A stretch of DNA of 64,000 nucleotides from Streptomyces sp. DH5 (GTDB lineage Bacteria > Actinomycetota > Actinomycetes > Streptomycetales > Streptomycetaceae). The stretch lies in the NCBI RefSeq assembly GCF_020873915.1, contig NZ_JAHWGP010000001.1, positions 124,001 through 188,000 of the forward strand, written 5' to 3'. Made by a program: the position numbers and the translations under genes. Under the pieces are notes generated by a model. That model was not told the origin of the DNA. It saw only the letters and a program-made list of their open reading frames with translations, and made no database searches. Shown here piece after piece: positions 8,877 to 17,157 of the stretch (its first letter is position 1; every line of letters begins with the position of its first letter).

Positions 8877-10397
8877 GTGACAAGCCCCCTCTTCCGGACG
8901 AAGAAGGTCGAACAGTCCATCCGTGACACGGAGGAACCCGAGCATTCGCTCAAGAAATCCCTGTCCGCCCTGGATCTGACCGTCTTCGGTGTCGGTGTCA
9001 TCATCGGCACCGGCATCTTCGTCCTCACCGGCACGGTCGCCAAGGACAACGCCGGACCGGCCACCGCCCTGGCCTTCGTGGTGGCCGGTGTCGTCTGCGC
9101 GCTCGCCGCGCTCTGCTACGCCGAGTTCGCCTCCACCGTCCCGGTGGCGGGCTCCGCCTACACCTTCTCGTACGCCTCTCTGGGTGAACTGCCCGCGTGG
9201 ATCATCGGCTGGGACCTGGTCCTGGAATTCGCGCTCGGTACGGCCGTGGTGGCCGTCGGCTGGTCGGGTTACGTCCAGTCGCTGATGGACAACGCCGGCT
9301 GGCAGATGCCGGCGGTGCTGGGCAGCCGCGAAGGCTCCGACGTCTTCGGGTTCGACATCCTCGCCGCCGTGCTGGTGCTGGTGCTCACCGGCATCCTCGT
9401 CCTCGGCATGAAGCTGTCCGCCCGCGTCACCTCGGTGGTCGTCGCCATCAAGGTGACCGTGGTGCTCGTGGTGATCATCGCGGGGGCCTTCTTCATCACC
9501 GCGGACAACTACGACCCCTTCATTCCCGAGTCGCAGCCCGTGCCCGCGGGGGACAGTCTCGACTCCCCGCTCATCCAGCTGATGTTCGGCTGGGCCCCGG
9601 CCAACTTCGGCGTGATGGGCATCTTCACCGCGGCCTCGGTGGTGTTCTTCGCCTTCATCGGCTTCGACATCGTCGCCACGGCCGCCGAGGAGACCAAGAA
9701 CCCGCAGCGCGACATGCCCCGCGGCATCCTCGGCTCCCTGTTCATCTGCACCGTGCTGTACGTGCTGGTGTCGATCGTCGTCACCGGCATGCAGAACTAC
9801 CGGGAGCTGTCCGTGGACGCCCCGCTGGCGGACGCCTTCAAGGCGACCGGGCATCCGTGGTACGCGGGTTTCATCAGTTTCGGTGCCGCCGTCGGCCTGA
9901 CGACCGTCTGCATGATCCTGCTGCTCGGCCAGACCCGGGTCTTCTTCGCGATGAGCCGCGACGGACTGCTGCCGAGGTTCTTCTCCCGGGTCCACCCCCG
10001 GTTCAGGACCCCGCACCGGCCGACCATCCTGCTCGGTGTCGCCATCGCGATCCTCGCGGGCTTCACCCCGCTGAACGAGCTGGCCGCGCTGGTGAACATC
10101 GGCACCCTGTTCGCCTTCGTCATCGTCGCGATCAGCGTGCTCATCCTCCGCAGGACCCGGCCCGACCTGCCCCGCGCGTTCCGCACCCCCTGGGTGCCCG
10201 TGCTGCCGATCGTGTCGGTCGCCGCCTCCCTGTGGCTGATGCTGAACCTCCCCGCCGAGACCTGGGTCCGCTTCGGTGTCTGGATGGCGATCGGCGTCGT
10301 CGTCTACTTCCTCTACAGCCGCAGGCACAGCCGTCTGGCCAAGGGCGAGAGCGAGTCCGGGGCGCCCGTCGGACGGTCCGGCCCGGACTCCCGCTGA
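8877..10397 (+). CDS. APC-superfamily amino acid permease
   Basis: Secondary transporter of 506 residues, probably for cationic or branched amino acids (CAT/YfnA-like). After about 30 cytoplasmic residues (KKSLSALDLTVFGVGVIIGTGIF, the first-helix signature of the family) there are about 12 membrane segments, with CYAEFASTVPVAGSAYTFSY and FIGFDIVATAAEETKNPQRD typical of the group. GTG 8877 has GGGAGG 5 bases upstream; the open frame extends to 8799 but without a better start. The hydrophilic C-terminal tail from residue about 480 onward is the segment copied in the tandem duplication immediately downstream. The substrate cannot be read from sequence. Confidence 0.9.
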   Translation: MTSPLFRTKKVEQSIRDTEEPEHSLKKSLSALDLTVFGVGVIIGTGIFVLTGTVAKDNAGPATALAFVVAGVVCALAALCYAEFASTVPVAGSAYTFSYASLGELPAWIIGWDLVLEFALGTAVVAVGWSGYVQSLMDNAGWQMPAVLGSREGSDVFGFDILAAVLVLVLTGILVLGMKLSARVTSVVVAIKVTVVLVVIIAGAFFITADNYDPFIPESQPVPAGDSLDSPLIQLMFGWAPANFGVMGIFTAASVVFFAFIGFDIVATAAEETKNPQRDMPRGILGSLFICTVLYVLVSIVVTGMQNYRELSVDAPLADAFKATGHPWYAGFISFGAAVGLTTVCMILLLGQTRVFFAMSRDGLLPRFFSRVHPRFRTPHRPTILLGVAIAILAGFTPLNELAALVNIGTLFAFVIVAISVLILRRTRPDLPRAFRTPWVPVLPIVSVAASLWLMLNLPAETWVRFGVWMAIGVVVYFLYSRRHSRLAKGESESGAPVGRSGPDSR

Positions 10398-10422
10398 GCC
10401 CGGTGCCGGGGTGGCCGGGCTC
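10396..10422 (+). terminator. Permease terminator (first copy)
   Basis: A perfect 8-bp stem, GAGCCCGG with CCGGGCTC, around an 11-base loop overlaps the stop codon. An identical hairpin occurs 193 bases downstream at 10589-10615 because of the tandem duplication, giving two terminators in series. Confidence 0.6.
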
Positions 10423-10511
10423 GCGACCGGGGTACGGTGCCGTGCTTCGGGGGCGGGCTCGGCGCCGTGGCCCCTCGACGGCGTCCCGGCCGTGGCCGGC
10501 ACACCCACAGC

Positions 10512-10590
10512 CCGCAGGCACAGCCGTCTGGCCAAGGGCGAGAGCGAGTCCGGGGCGCCCGTCGGACGGTCCGGCCCGGACTCCCGCTGA
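10512..10590 (+). pseudogene. Duplicated C-terminal fragment of the permease
   Basis: This is the second copy of the final 25-26 permease codons (RRHSRLAKGESES onward) with the stop at 10588-10590. It has no start codon or membrane region of its own, so it is a dead fragment produced by the tandem duplication. Confidence 0.85.
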
Positions 10591-10615
10591 GCCCGGTGCC
10601 GGGGTGGCCGGGCTC

Positions 10616-11228
10616 GCGGCCGGGGTACGGTGCCGTGCTTCGGGGGCGGGCTCGGCGCCGTGGCCCCTCGACGGCGCCCGCGGCGCCCCGGCCGTGACCG
10701 GCACACCCCCGGGGCGCGGTCACACCGGGACGGCGCGGGCGGCAGCCGGGCGACCGGGCGGGCACGGCCCGACGAGGCGGGCGGCCGGCGGGGAGGTGCC
10801 GTGGGCGCCCACCGCGGTCCCCCTCGTGCGACACCGGCTCCGTGTCCGCCGGGGCGCCGCGCGGGACCGCCTTCGTCCCGCCGTCCGGGGCGGGGCGGAG
10901 GGGCGGGCGTCGCTTGTGGTGCCCCGGTCCACCGACGACGTGGCATCCGAGTGCGGCGAGCGGTGTGCGGAGCCGTCCCTGTGCCCGGGCCGTCGCGTCC
11001 CGGGGCGGGTGCCTCCGAGGCCGATTCCGGTCCACCGGAGATGCGGCACGCGCGTGCGGTGCGCACCGCGCCAGGCAGCCTCCGCGCCCGCGACCGTCCG
11101 GAGGGGGCGCCCGCCGCAGCGGTGGGAGCGGGCCGCGCGACGATCCACCGGCGGTTCACCGACCGGCATGCGCCCGCCGCGGCGCGGGGGCAGGTGTCGC
11201 CCGTGCTGTCCCGGCCCACCGAAGGCGC
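10616..11228. other. Extremely GC-rich stretch without a recognisable gene
   Basis: About 600 bases lie between the duplicated permease terminator and the terminator of the NYN gene. Long open frames exist on both strands, but their products are Arg/Pro/Ala/Gly-rich with no family resemblance, as expected from GC-rich non-coding DNA. I find no start with a ribosome site, no signal peptide and no RNA-gene signature. Confidence 0.6.
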
Positions 11229-11267
11229 CGTGCGTCCGTGCCGCGGGCCTCGCGGCACGGACGCACG
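11229..11267 (-). terminator. Terminator downstream of the NYN-domain gene
   Basis: A perfect 17-bp stem (CGTGCGTCCGTGCCGCG and its complement) around the 5-base loop GGCCT lies 94 bases beyond the stop of the minus-strand gene. It could work in both orientations. Confidence 0.75.
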
Positions 11268-11360
11268 TGCCAGCCGCCGTCAGGGCGATGCCGTCCCGGT
11301 CGGCGGCGACGGGGCGGGAGGCGTCCGCGCCCCGGTGCGTCGTACGACCGCCGCGCGGGT

Positions 11361-11732
11361 TCAGCGGGGCACGGACCGCGGACCGGCGACCTCCGCGCCC
11401 AGGGCGGCCACCCTGCGGCGCAGTTCGCGGTCGGCCGTGACGACCAGGACCGGGCGGCCACCCGCCCCGGCCACCAGCTCGACCATGTGGTCGTCGCCGC
11501 TGCCGGGGGCGGACTCCACCCGGACCCCCGGAACCGTCTCGACCCCCCGCGCCGCACCCTCCACGACCAGGACGATCTCCAACGGCCGCGGACGGCCCGG
11601 TACGCCGTCCGCGGCCAGCCGGTCGCGCAGGCGCTCCGCGGCACCCCGGCGGTCCCGCCACCACCCGTCGGGCACCGACCCGACGACGTTCGCGGCGTCG
11701 ACGATCACGAGCAGGGCGGTGGTGTCGTTCAT
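11361..11732 (-). CDS. Small NYN/PIN-like domain protein
   Basis: A 123-residue cytoplasmic protein. The N-terminal VIVDAANVVGS, the internal acidic DDHMVELV and the late VVTADREL match the acidic metal-site pattern of NYN/PIN-fold proteins, a family of metal-dependent RNases. I infer a nuclease fold without proof of activity. The ATG at 11732 is the first plausible start; the open frame runs further upstream, but that part would overlap the divergent gene. The two genes share a 68-base divergent spacer. Such genes in Streptomyces are often labelled NTP pyrophosphohydrolase, which the motifs here do not support. Confidence 0.72.
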   Translation of the reverse strand: MNDTTALLVIVDAANVVGSVPDGWWRDRRGAAERLRDRLAADGVPGRPRPLEIVLVVEGAARGVETVPGVRVESAPGSGDDHMVELVAGAGGRPVLVVTADRELRRRVAALGAEVAGPRSVPR

Positions 11733-11800
11733 ACGGCCAGCGTCCCATGCGGGGGGAGCCCCGCCCGCACGTCCGGAACCGCTGTGCATAAGGTGAAGCG

Positions 11801-12820
11801 GTGAACGGCGACTGGCTCCTCCGCGGCCGCGACGGCCGCCTGACCGTCTACCTGCCGTCGGACGACGCCGTCCTGTGCCGCGCGGAACTCGCCCCCGGTG
11901 GCCCCTGGGAAGCGCCCCGCAGGATCGGCGGCGACCAGCGGCTGCGCCCGGGACCGGCCGTCGGCCAGGGCGCCGACGGCTACGCCCACCTGGTCGCCTG
12001 GCGGCCCACGGTGAACGGCGAGTCCGGCCTGGTGCACTCCACCCACTTCCGTCCCCGGCTCGCCCCGCTGGACTGGAACCCGCTCGGCCACCCCGACAAG
12101 AAGGGCGACCGCACCGGCACACCGGCCGTCGCCGTGGACGCGGAGGGCCGCGCCCACGTCTTCGTCCGCGACGGCGGCGGCGGGGTCGGCATGGCCGCGC
12201 AGAAGGAGAAGGGCGGCTGGAACCCGTGGGCGCACCTCGGGGGAGAGGACATCCACGAACAACTAGCCCCCGTCACCGCGCAGTCGGGCCGGATCGAGCT
12301 GTACGCGGTCGGCCCGGACGGCATCCTGCGCTGGCGTCAGGAGGAGCCCGGCAAGCCGCCCGCGCAGGCGGAGGGCATCGACGTACGGGCTCGGCCCGGC
12401 ACCCTGCGCGCCCTGGCGACCTCCGCCGAGCACACCACGCTCTTCTTCACCGACGACGAGCACGGGGAGTTGTGCGCCTGGCGCCCCGGCAGCGCACCGG
12501 TGCCCCTCCTCGCCGCGGCCGGCCCCGGGCCGGTGTCCGCCGTGCGCTGCGTCATAGAGGGCCACGACTGCACCGTGCTCGCCCAGCGCTCGGCGAGCGG
12601 CCGCGTCGCCTTCGCCGCCTACCCCACCGAGCAGGAGCCCGCCGGGGCCTGGTGGACCGAGTCCGGCCCCCAACTCGCCTCCGGTGCCGCGGTGTCCGTC
12701 GCCCTCGACGAGCACGGCGAGGTCGTCGCGGCGTCCCTGGACCCGTCCACCGGGACCCTGCTGCTCACCCGCCGCAAGGACGAGCCGGGCCTCGCCCTCC
12801 GCGCCTGGCGCGAGGTCTGA
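11801..12820 (+). CDS. Uncharacterised protein with beta-propeller-like repeats
   Basis: A 339-residue protein that I cannot assign to a function. It has no signal peptide or membrane segment. Repeated patterns of about 50 residues (GADGYAHLVAWRP, AEGRAHVFVRDGG, VGPDGILRWRQE, TDDEHGELCAWRP) each alternate hydrophobic strands with a Gly/Asp turn and a Trp, suggesting a beta-propeller of the PLL-lectin or tectonin type. GTG 11801 has no strong ribosome site, but TAAGGT lies exactly 6 bases upstream, so the transcript may be leaderless. It is divergent from the NYN gene. Its 3' end abuts a coding-like fragment on the other strand. Confidence 0.7.
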   Translation: MNGDWLLRGRDGRLTVYLPSDDAVLCRAELAPGGPWEAPRRIGGDQRLRPGPAVGQGADGYAHLVAWRPTVNGESGLVHSTHFRPRLAPLDWNPLGHPDKKGDRTGTPAVAVDAEGRAHVFVRDGGGGVGMAAQKEKGGWNPWAHLGGEDIHEQLAPVTAQSGRIELYAVGPDGILRWRQEEPGKPPAQAEGIDVRARPGTLRALATSAEHTTLFFTDDEHGELCAWRPGSAPVPLLAAAGPGPVSAVRCVIEGHDCTVLAQRSASGRVAFAAYPTEQEPAGAWWTESGPQLASGAAVSVALDEHGEVVAASLDPSTGTLLLTRRKDEPGLALRAWREV

Positions 12821-12832
12821 GCCGCCGCGACC

Positions 12833-13050
12833 CCAGCCGCGCGCAGGGACTGGGCGACCGGATCCGGGATCTTGGCGGCTCCGTCACTCACTTCCCGCAC
12901 CGAGCGCAGGCGGCCGTGGTCTCGGAGGGGGAGCGGAAAGTCCGGGGAGAGGTGGTTCTCCAGCCTGCCGCTGCCCAGGTGGAACACCGTCTCGGCCGGG
13001 TCCGCCACGTCGTCGACACGGACCACCAGCCGGGTCGGCAGGCCTATGAC
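12833..13050 (-). pseudogene. Coding-like gene fragment, function unknown
   Basis: Reading right to left, the stretch encodes a protein-like sequence (GLPTRLVVRVDD, ADPAETVFHLGSG, LENHLSPDFPLPLRDHG, VSDGAAKIPDPVAQSLR) with codons strongly ending in G/C. There is no Shine-Dalgarno-preceded start; the first candidate is GTG at 13026, while the frame stays open upstream through the fadB terminator. Downstream it runs in frame into the complement of the preceding gene. This looks like a remnant of a larger gene cut by rearrangement. I do not recognise the family. Confidence 0.4.
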
Positions 13051-13054
13051 GAAA

Positions 13055-13095
13055 GGGGGCGGGTCGCACGGATCGTGTCCGTGCGGCCCGCCCCC
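13055..13095. terminator. Terminator after fadB
   Basis: A 17-bp stem with one G-U pair around a 7-base loop begins 20 bases beyond the fadB stop. C/G-runs at both ends make it plausible in either direction. Confidence 0.8.
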
Positions 13096-13115
13096 TTGCC
13101 GGGGACCGGTCGGCG

Positions 13116-15245
13116 TTACGCGGGAACGCTCGCCACGCCGGGCTCCAGGAACCGCTTGCCGTTGACGCGCTCGGAGACGCCCTCACGGTCCAGGTACGGC
13201 GTGATGCCGCCCAGGTGGAACGGCCAGCCGGCGCCGGTGATCAGGCACAGGTCGATGTCCTGCGCCTCGGCGACGACGCCCTCGTCGAGCATGAGCCCGA
13301 TCTCCTGCGCCACCGCGTCCAGCACGCGCGCCCGCACCTGCTCCTCGGTGAGGACGGTGTCGCCCTGCTCGAGCAGCGCGGCGACCTCGGGGTCGAGCTC
13401 CGGCTTGCCGCTGTCGTACACGTAGAAGCCGCGCTTGCCTGCCTCGACGACCTTCTTGAGGTTCGGGGAGACGGTGAACCGCTCCGGGAACGCCCGGTTG
13501 AGGGTCTCGGAGACGTGCAGGCCGATCGCGGGACCGACCAGTTCCAGCAGCACCAGCGGCGACATCGGCAGACCGAGCGGCTCGACGGCCTTCTCGGCCA
13601 CCTCGACGGGGGTGCCCTCGTCGATGACGTTCTGGATCTCGCCCATGAAGCGGGTCAGGATGCGGTTCACGACGAACGCCGGGGCGTCCTTGACGAGCAC
13701 CGCGGTCTTCTTCAGCTTCTTGGCGACACCGAACGCCGTGGCCAGCGAGGCGTCGTCGGTCTGCTCGCCGCGGACGATCTCCAGCAGCGGCAGGATCGCG
13801 ACCGGGTTGAAGAAGTGGAAGCCGACGACCCGCTCGGGGTGCTTCAGCTTCGACGCCATCTCCGACACCGACAGCGAGGAGGTGTTGGTGGCGAGGATCG
13901 CGTGCGCCGGGGCGACCGCCTCGACCTCGGCGAACACCTGCTGCTTGACGCCCATCTCCTCGAAGACGGCCTCGATGATGAAGTCGGCGTCCGCGAAGCC
14001 CTCGGCCTTGTCCAGCACACCGGAGACCAGGGCCTTGAGGCGGTTGGCCTTGTCCTGGTTGATCCGGCCCTTGCCGAGCAGCTTGTCGATCTCGGCGTGG
14101 ACGTAGCCCACACCCTTGTCGACGCGCTCCTGGTCGATGTCGGTCAGGACGACCGGCACCTCGAGGCGGCGCAGGAACAGCAGCGCGAGCTGCGAGGCCA
14201 TCAGACCGGCGCCGACGACACCGACCTTGGTGACCGGGCGGGCCAGCGACTTGTCCGGGGCGCCCGCGGGACGCTTGCCGCGCTTCTGCACCAGGTTGAA
14301 CGCGTAGATGCCGGAGCGCAGTTCGCCGCCCATGATGAGGTCGGCCAGGGCCTGGTCCTCGGCGTCGTAACCCTGCTGGAGGTCGCCGTTCTTGGCGGCG
14401 GCGATGATGTCCAGGGCGCGGTAGGCGGCCGGGGCGGCGCCGTGCACCTTGGAGTCGGCGATGAAACGGCCCTTGGCGACGGCCTGGTCCCAGGCCTCGC
14501 CGCGGTCGATCGCCGGGCGCTCGATGGTGATCTCGCCCTTGAGGACGGCCGCGGTCCAGATCAGCGACTGCTCCAGGAAGTCCGCGCCCTCGAAGATCGC
14601 GTCCGCGATGCCGAGTTCGTAGACCTGCGCGCCCTTGAGCTGCTTGTTCTGGTTGAGGCTGTTCTCGATGATGACCGAGACGGCCTTCTCGGCGCCGATC
14701 AGGTTCGGCAGCAGCGTGCAGCCGCCCCAGCCGGGGACGAGACCGAGGAAGACCTCGGGGAGCGAGAACGCCGGGAGGGCGGCCGACACCGTGCGGTAGG
14801 TGCAGTGCAGACCGACCTCGACGCCACCGCCCATGGCGGCGCCGTTGTAGTACGCGAAGGTCGGCACGGCCAGCTTCGACAGCCGCTTGAAGACGTCGTG
14901 GCCGCCCTTGCCGATGGCCAGCGCGTCCTCGTGCCGCTTCAGCAGCTCGACGCCCTTGAGGTCGGCTCCGACGGCGAAGATGAACGGCTTGCCGGTGACG
15001 CCGACGCCGACGATCTCGCCGTCCGCGGCCTCCTTCTCGACCTGGTCGATCGCGGCGTCGATGTTCGCCAGCGACTGCGGGCCGAGCGTGGTCGGCTTGG
15101 TGTGGTCGTGACCGTTGTCGAGGGTGATGAGCGCGAAGCGCCCCGCCCCCAGCGGCAGGTCGAAGTGGCGTACGTGCGCGCTGGTGACGACCTCGCCGGG
15201 GAACAGCTCGGCCGCACCCTTCAGAAGCTCTGCGGTGGTGCTCAC
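13116..15245 (-). CDS. fadB: Fatty-acid oxidation complex alpha subunit: enoyl-CoA hydratase / 3-hydroxyacyl-CoA dehydrogenase
   Basis: Bifunctional beta-oxidation enzyme of 709 residues. The N-terminal crotonase domain (about 1-200) has the oxyanion-hole region YYNGAAMGGGVEVGLH and PEVFLGLVPGWGG. The NAD-binding 3-hydroxyacyl-CoA dehydrogenase domain begins near residue 330 with VGVVGAGLMASQLA and contains VVGFHFFNPV and the C-terminal helical dimerisation regions. GTG 15245 overlaps the stop of the upstream thiolase gene by 4 bases (GTGA), which supports coupling and this start; the open frame extends 21 codons further inside fadA. The product works with the thiolase to shorten acyl-CoA. 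Confidence 0.93.
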   Translation of the reverse strand: MSTTAELLKGAAELFPGEVVTSAHVRHFDLPLGAGRFALITLDNGHDHTKPTTLGPQSLANIDAAIDQVEKEAADGEIVGVGVTGKPFIFAVGADLKGVELLKRHEDALAIGKGGHDVFKRLSKLAVPTFAYYNGAAMGGGVEVGLHCTYRTVSAALPAFSLPEVFLGLVPGWGGCTLLPNLIGAEKAVSVIIENSLNQNKQLKGAQVYELGIADAIFEGADFLEQSLIWTAAVLKGEITIERPAIDRGEAWDQAVAKGRFIADSKVHGAAPAAYRALDIIAAAKNGDLQQGYDAEDQALADLIMGGELRSGIYAFNLVQKRGKRPAGAPDKSLARPVTKVGVVGAGLMASQLALLFLRRLEVPVVLTDIDQERVDKGVGYVHAEIDKLLGKGRINQDKANRLKALVSGVLDKAEGFADADFIIEAVFEEMGVKQQVFAEVEAVAPAHAILATNTSSLSVSEMASKLKHPERVVGFHFFNPVAILPLLEIVRGEQTDDASLATAFGVAKKLKKTAVLVKDAPAFVVNRILTRFMGEIQNVIDEGTPVEVAEKAVEPLGLPMSPLVLLELVGPAIGLHVSETLNRAFPERFTVSPNLKKVVEAGKRGFYVYDSGKPELDPEVAALLEQGDTVLTEEQVRARVLDAVAQEIGLMLDEGVVAEAQDIDLCLITGAGWPFHLGGITPYLDREGVSERVNGKRFLEPGVASVPA

Positions 15246-16459
15246 TTGTCCCCCTCGAAGTGCGGGTTCTCCCAGATGACCGTGGCGCCCATGCCGAAGC
15301 CGACGCACATGGTGGTGAGGCCGTAACGGACCTCGGGCTGCTCCTCGAACTGGCGGGCCAGCTGCGTCATCAGACGGACGCCGGAGGAGGCGAGCGGGTG
15401 GCCGAAGGCGATGGCGCCGCCGTACTGGTTGACGCGGGCGTCGTCGTCGGCGATGCCGTAGTGCTCCAGGAAGGCGAGGACCTGGACGGCGAACGCCTCG
15501 TTGATCTCGAACAGACCGATGTCGTCGATGGACAGCCCCGCCTGCGCGAGGGCCTTCTCCGTCGCCGGGATCGGGCCGTAGCCCATGACCTCGGGCTCCA
15601 CACCGGCGAAGGAGTAGGAGACCAGGCGCATCTTCACCGGGAGGTTGTTCTCGCGGGCGAAGTCCTCGGAGGCGATGAGGGAGGCGGTGGCGCCGTCGTT
15701 CAGACCGGCCGCGTTGCCGGCGGTGACCCGGCCGTGCACGCGGAACGGGGTCTTGAGGCCGGCCAGGTTCTCGAGCGTGGTGCCCGGACGCATCGGCTCG
15801 TCGGCGGTGACCAGGCCCCAGCCCGTCTCGCCCGCCTCCTCGTTCGTGCGGCGCACCGAGACCGGTACCAGGTCGGCCTGGATCTTGCCGTTGGCGTACG
15901 CCTTGGCCGCCTTCTCCTGCGAGCGCACCGCGTACTCGTCGGCGCGCTGCTTGGTGATGGTCGGGTAGCGGTCGTGCAGGTTCTCGGCGGTCATGCCCAT
16001 GAACAGGGCCGACTCGTCGACCAGCTTCTCGGACACGAACCGCGGGTTGGGGTCGACGCCCTCACCCATCGGGTGGCGGCCCATGTGCTCGACACCGCCC
16101 GCGATGGCGACGTCGTACGCGCCGAAGGCGACGGAGCCGGCCACCGTGGTGACGGCGGTCAGGGCGCCGGCGCACATGCGGTCGATGGAGTAACCCGGGA
16201 CCGAGGTGGGCAGGCCCGCGAGGATGCCGGCCGTGCGGCCGATGGTCAGGCCCTGGTCGCCGATCTGCGTGGTCGCGGCGACGGCGACCTCGTCGATCTT
16301 CTTGGGGTCGAGACCGGGATTGCGGCGCAGCAGCTCCCGGATCGCCTTCACGACGAGGTCGTCGGCGCGGGTCTCGTGGTAGATGCCCTTCGGGCCCGCC
16401 TTGCCGAACGGGGTGCGGACGCCGTCGACGAAGACGACGTCCCTGACGGTACGAGGCAC
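15242..16459 (-). CDS. fadA: Acetyl-CoA acyltransferase (thiolase)
   Basis: Thiolase of 405 residues that cleaves 3-ketoacyl-CoA with CoA. The nucleophilic Cys is in SIDRMCAGALTAV (near residue 95), the His in GGAIAFGHPLASSG, and the second Cys in TTMCVGFGMGATV near the C-terminus. GTG 16459 has GGAGGAGAG 5 bases upstream, so the much longer open frame to 16828 is not used. It is the first gene of the fadAB operon and overlaps fadB by 4 bases. Upstream there is a good -10 candidate and a partial palindrome that could be a repressor site. Confidence 0.93.
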   Translation of the reverse strand: MPRTVRDVVFVDGVRTPFGKAGPKGIYHETRADDLVVKAIRELLRRNPGLDPKKIDEVAVAATTQIGDQGLTIGRTAGILAGLPTSVPGYSIDRMCAGALTAVTTVAGSVAFGAYDVAIAGGVEHMGRHPMGEGVDPNPRFVSEKLVDESALFMGMTAENLHDRYPTITKQRADEYAVRSQEKAAKAYANGKIQADLVPVSVRRTNEEAGETGWGLVTADEPMRPGTTLENLAGLKTPFRVHGRVTAGNAAGLNDGATASLIASEDFARENNLPVKMRLVSYSFAGVEPEVMGYGPIPATEKALAQAGLSIDDIGLFEINEAFAVQVLAFLEHYGIADDDARVNQYGGAIAFGHPLASSGVRLMTQLARQFEEQPEVRYGLTTMCVGFGMGATVIWENPHFEGDK

Positions 16460-16488
16460 GATGGCTCTCCTCCAGGTGCGGGATGCTG

Positions 16489-16512
16489 AGCGCTTGCTTA
16501 CGGCCCATGCTA
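16489..16512 (-). promoter_or_regulatory. Candidate fadAB promoter and operator
   Basis: On the minus strand TAGCAT (16507-16512) fits the Streptomyces -10 pattern and would start transcription near 16500. Immediately after it, AAGCGCT centred on AGCGCT (16489-16494) is flanked by AGCA and CAGC half-sites, resembling TetR-type fatty-acid regulator operators. No good -35 is visible. This is inference. Confidence 0.35.
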
Positions 16513-16616
16513 CTTGCGGGTAACGTGACTGCCCACCCCCGCCGCACGGAGCGGCGAACATCACACGTCCGGCGGCGCCCGGAAGCGTTCTCCGCTCCGC
16601 CGCCCCTTCCCGTCCC

Positions 16617-16745
16617 GAACCCGGGGCTCCGCCCCGGGCCCCACTCCCCGAACGCCGGAGGGGCTGGAAGCCGGCCGGTCCGGCGTCCGGGGACGAGGCC
16701 CCTTCGAGGCCGAGAAGGGGGCCCGGGGGCGCAGCCCCGGGGGAC
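16617..16745. repeat. Streptomyces-type GC-rich intergenic repeat
   Basis: Hairpin units CCCGGGGC-TCC-GCCCCGGG (16620-16638) and CCCGGGGGC-GCA-GCCCCGGG (near 16722-16740) flank an AACGCCGGAGGGGCTGGA-type segment. Such units recur widely between Streptomyces genes. They stand between fadA and the decayed permease. Confidence 0.55.
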
Positions 16746-16794
16746 GGGAGGGCCGGATGCGTCCACCGGCACAACCGTCCCGGTCCCATCGACG

Positions 16795-17110
16795 GGGCGG
16801 CCCGCCCGGACGGCGCGAACGCCCTCACCGCCTACCGCGAGGGATCCTCCCGCTGCTCGGACCGGCGATCGCGACGGTGGTCATCGCGAAGGGCGTCAAC
16901 GTCCACGACGACTCCCACATCCCCTTCCTCCACGTGCCCTCCGAGGATCTTGGCGCGATCTCGACGTCCCCGTTCCGCTTCGAGGGTCCCTTCGGAACGC
17001 ACTGAAGACGATCTCGGCGGGCGCGGTCCCGATCATCCTCCCCACCCACCTTGATCGTCTTCCTCCAGCGCCTGCTGACCCGCTGCGCGGCTCCGCCGCG
17101 TGGGCGCGAC
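16795..17110 (+). pseudogene. Decayed MalG-type sugar ABC permease (C-terminal part)
   Basis: Three frames read in order give a recognisable permease C-terminus. First comes the EAA loop DGANALTAYRE, then ILPLLGPAIATVVIAKGV, DDSHIPFLHVPSEDLGAIS and FRFEGPFGTH up to a stop at 17003-17005. After a one-base loss the sequence continues as KTISAGAVPIILPT, and after another shift as LIVFLQRLL. Real MalG proteins carry these segments in this order and spacing. At least three frameshifts and the missing N-terminus show it is dead. No other transporter component is nearby, so a whole cassette was probably lost. Confidence 0.7.
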
Positions 17111-17157
17111 AGCCCCGTACGACCCGCACCCGCCCGAGGGCGGGCCGCCCACGGCGA

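Larger units (their letters stand above)
10319..10676 (+). repeat. 193-bp-period tandem duplication of the permease 3' end
   Basis: Bases 10319-10483 recur at 10512-10676 with one difference (A10429 against G10622). After that the copies diverge by a short indel (about 9 bases) and scattered changes. The copied block covers the last 26 codons of the permease with its stop, plus the adjoining hairpin. Near identity means a recent event or homogenisation. No target-site duplication or transposase is visible. Confidence 0.9.

Noticed and set aside
6562-8883. A 773-codon open frame on the minus strand across dxs
   Set aside because: It is the antisense shadow of dxs, whose protein motifs are unmistakable. 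The shadow product is Gly/Asp/Val/His-rich without any family resemblance.
10616-11228. Several long Arg/Pro-rich frames on both strands
   Set aside because: Extreme GC content produces long open frames by chance. There are no starts with ribosome sites and no recognisable domains.
8844-11258. An 804-codon minus-strand open frame over the amino-acid permease and the GC-rich gap
   Set aside because: It is antisense to a clear membrane transporter. Low-complexity composition and the repeated block inside it show it is not a gene.
11361-11732. NTP pyrophosphohydrolase annotation for the small minus-strand gene
   Set aside because: The visible motifs are acidic NYN/PIN-like ones. The MazG or Nudix signatures are absent.
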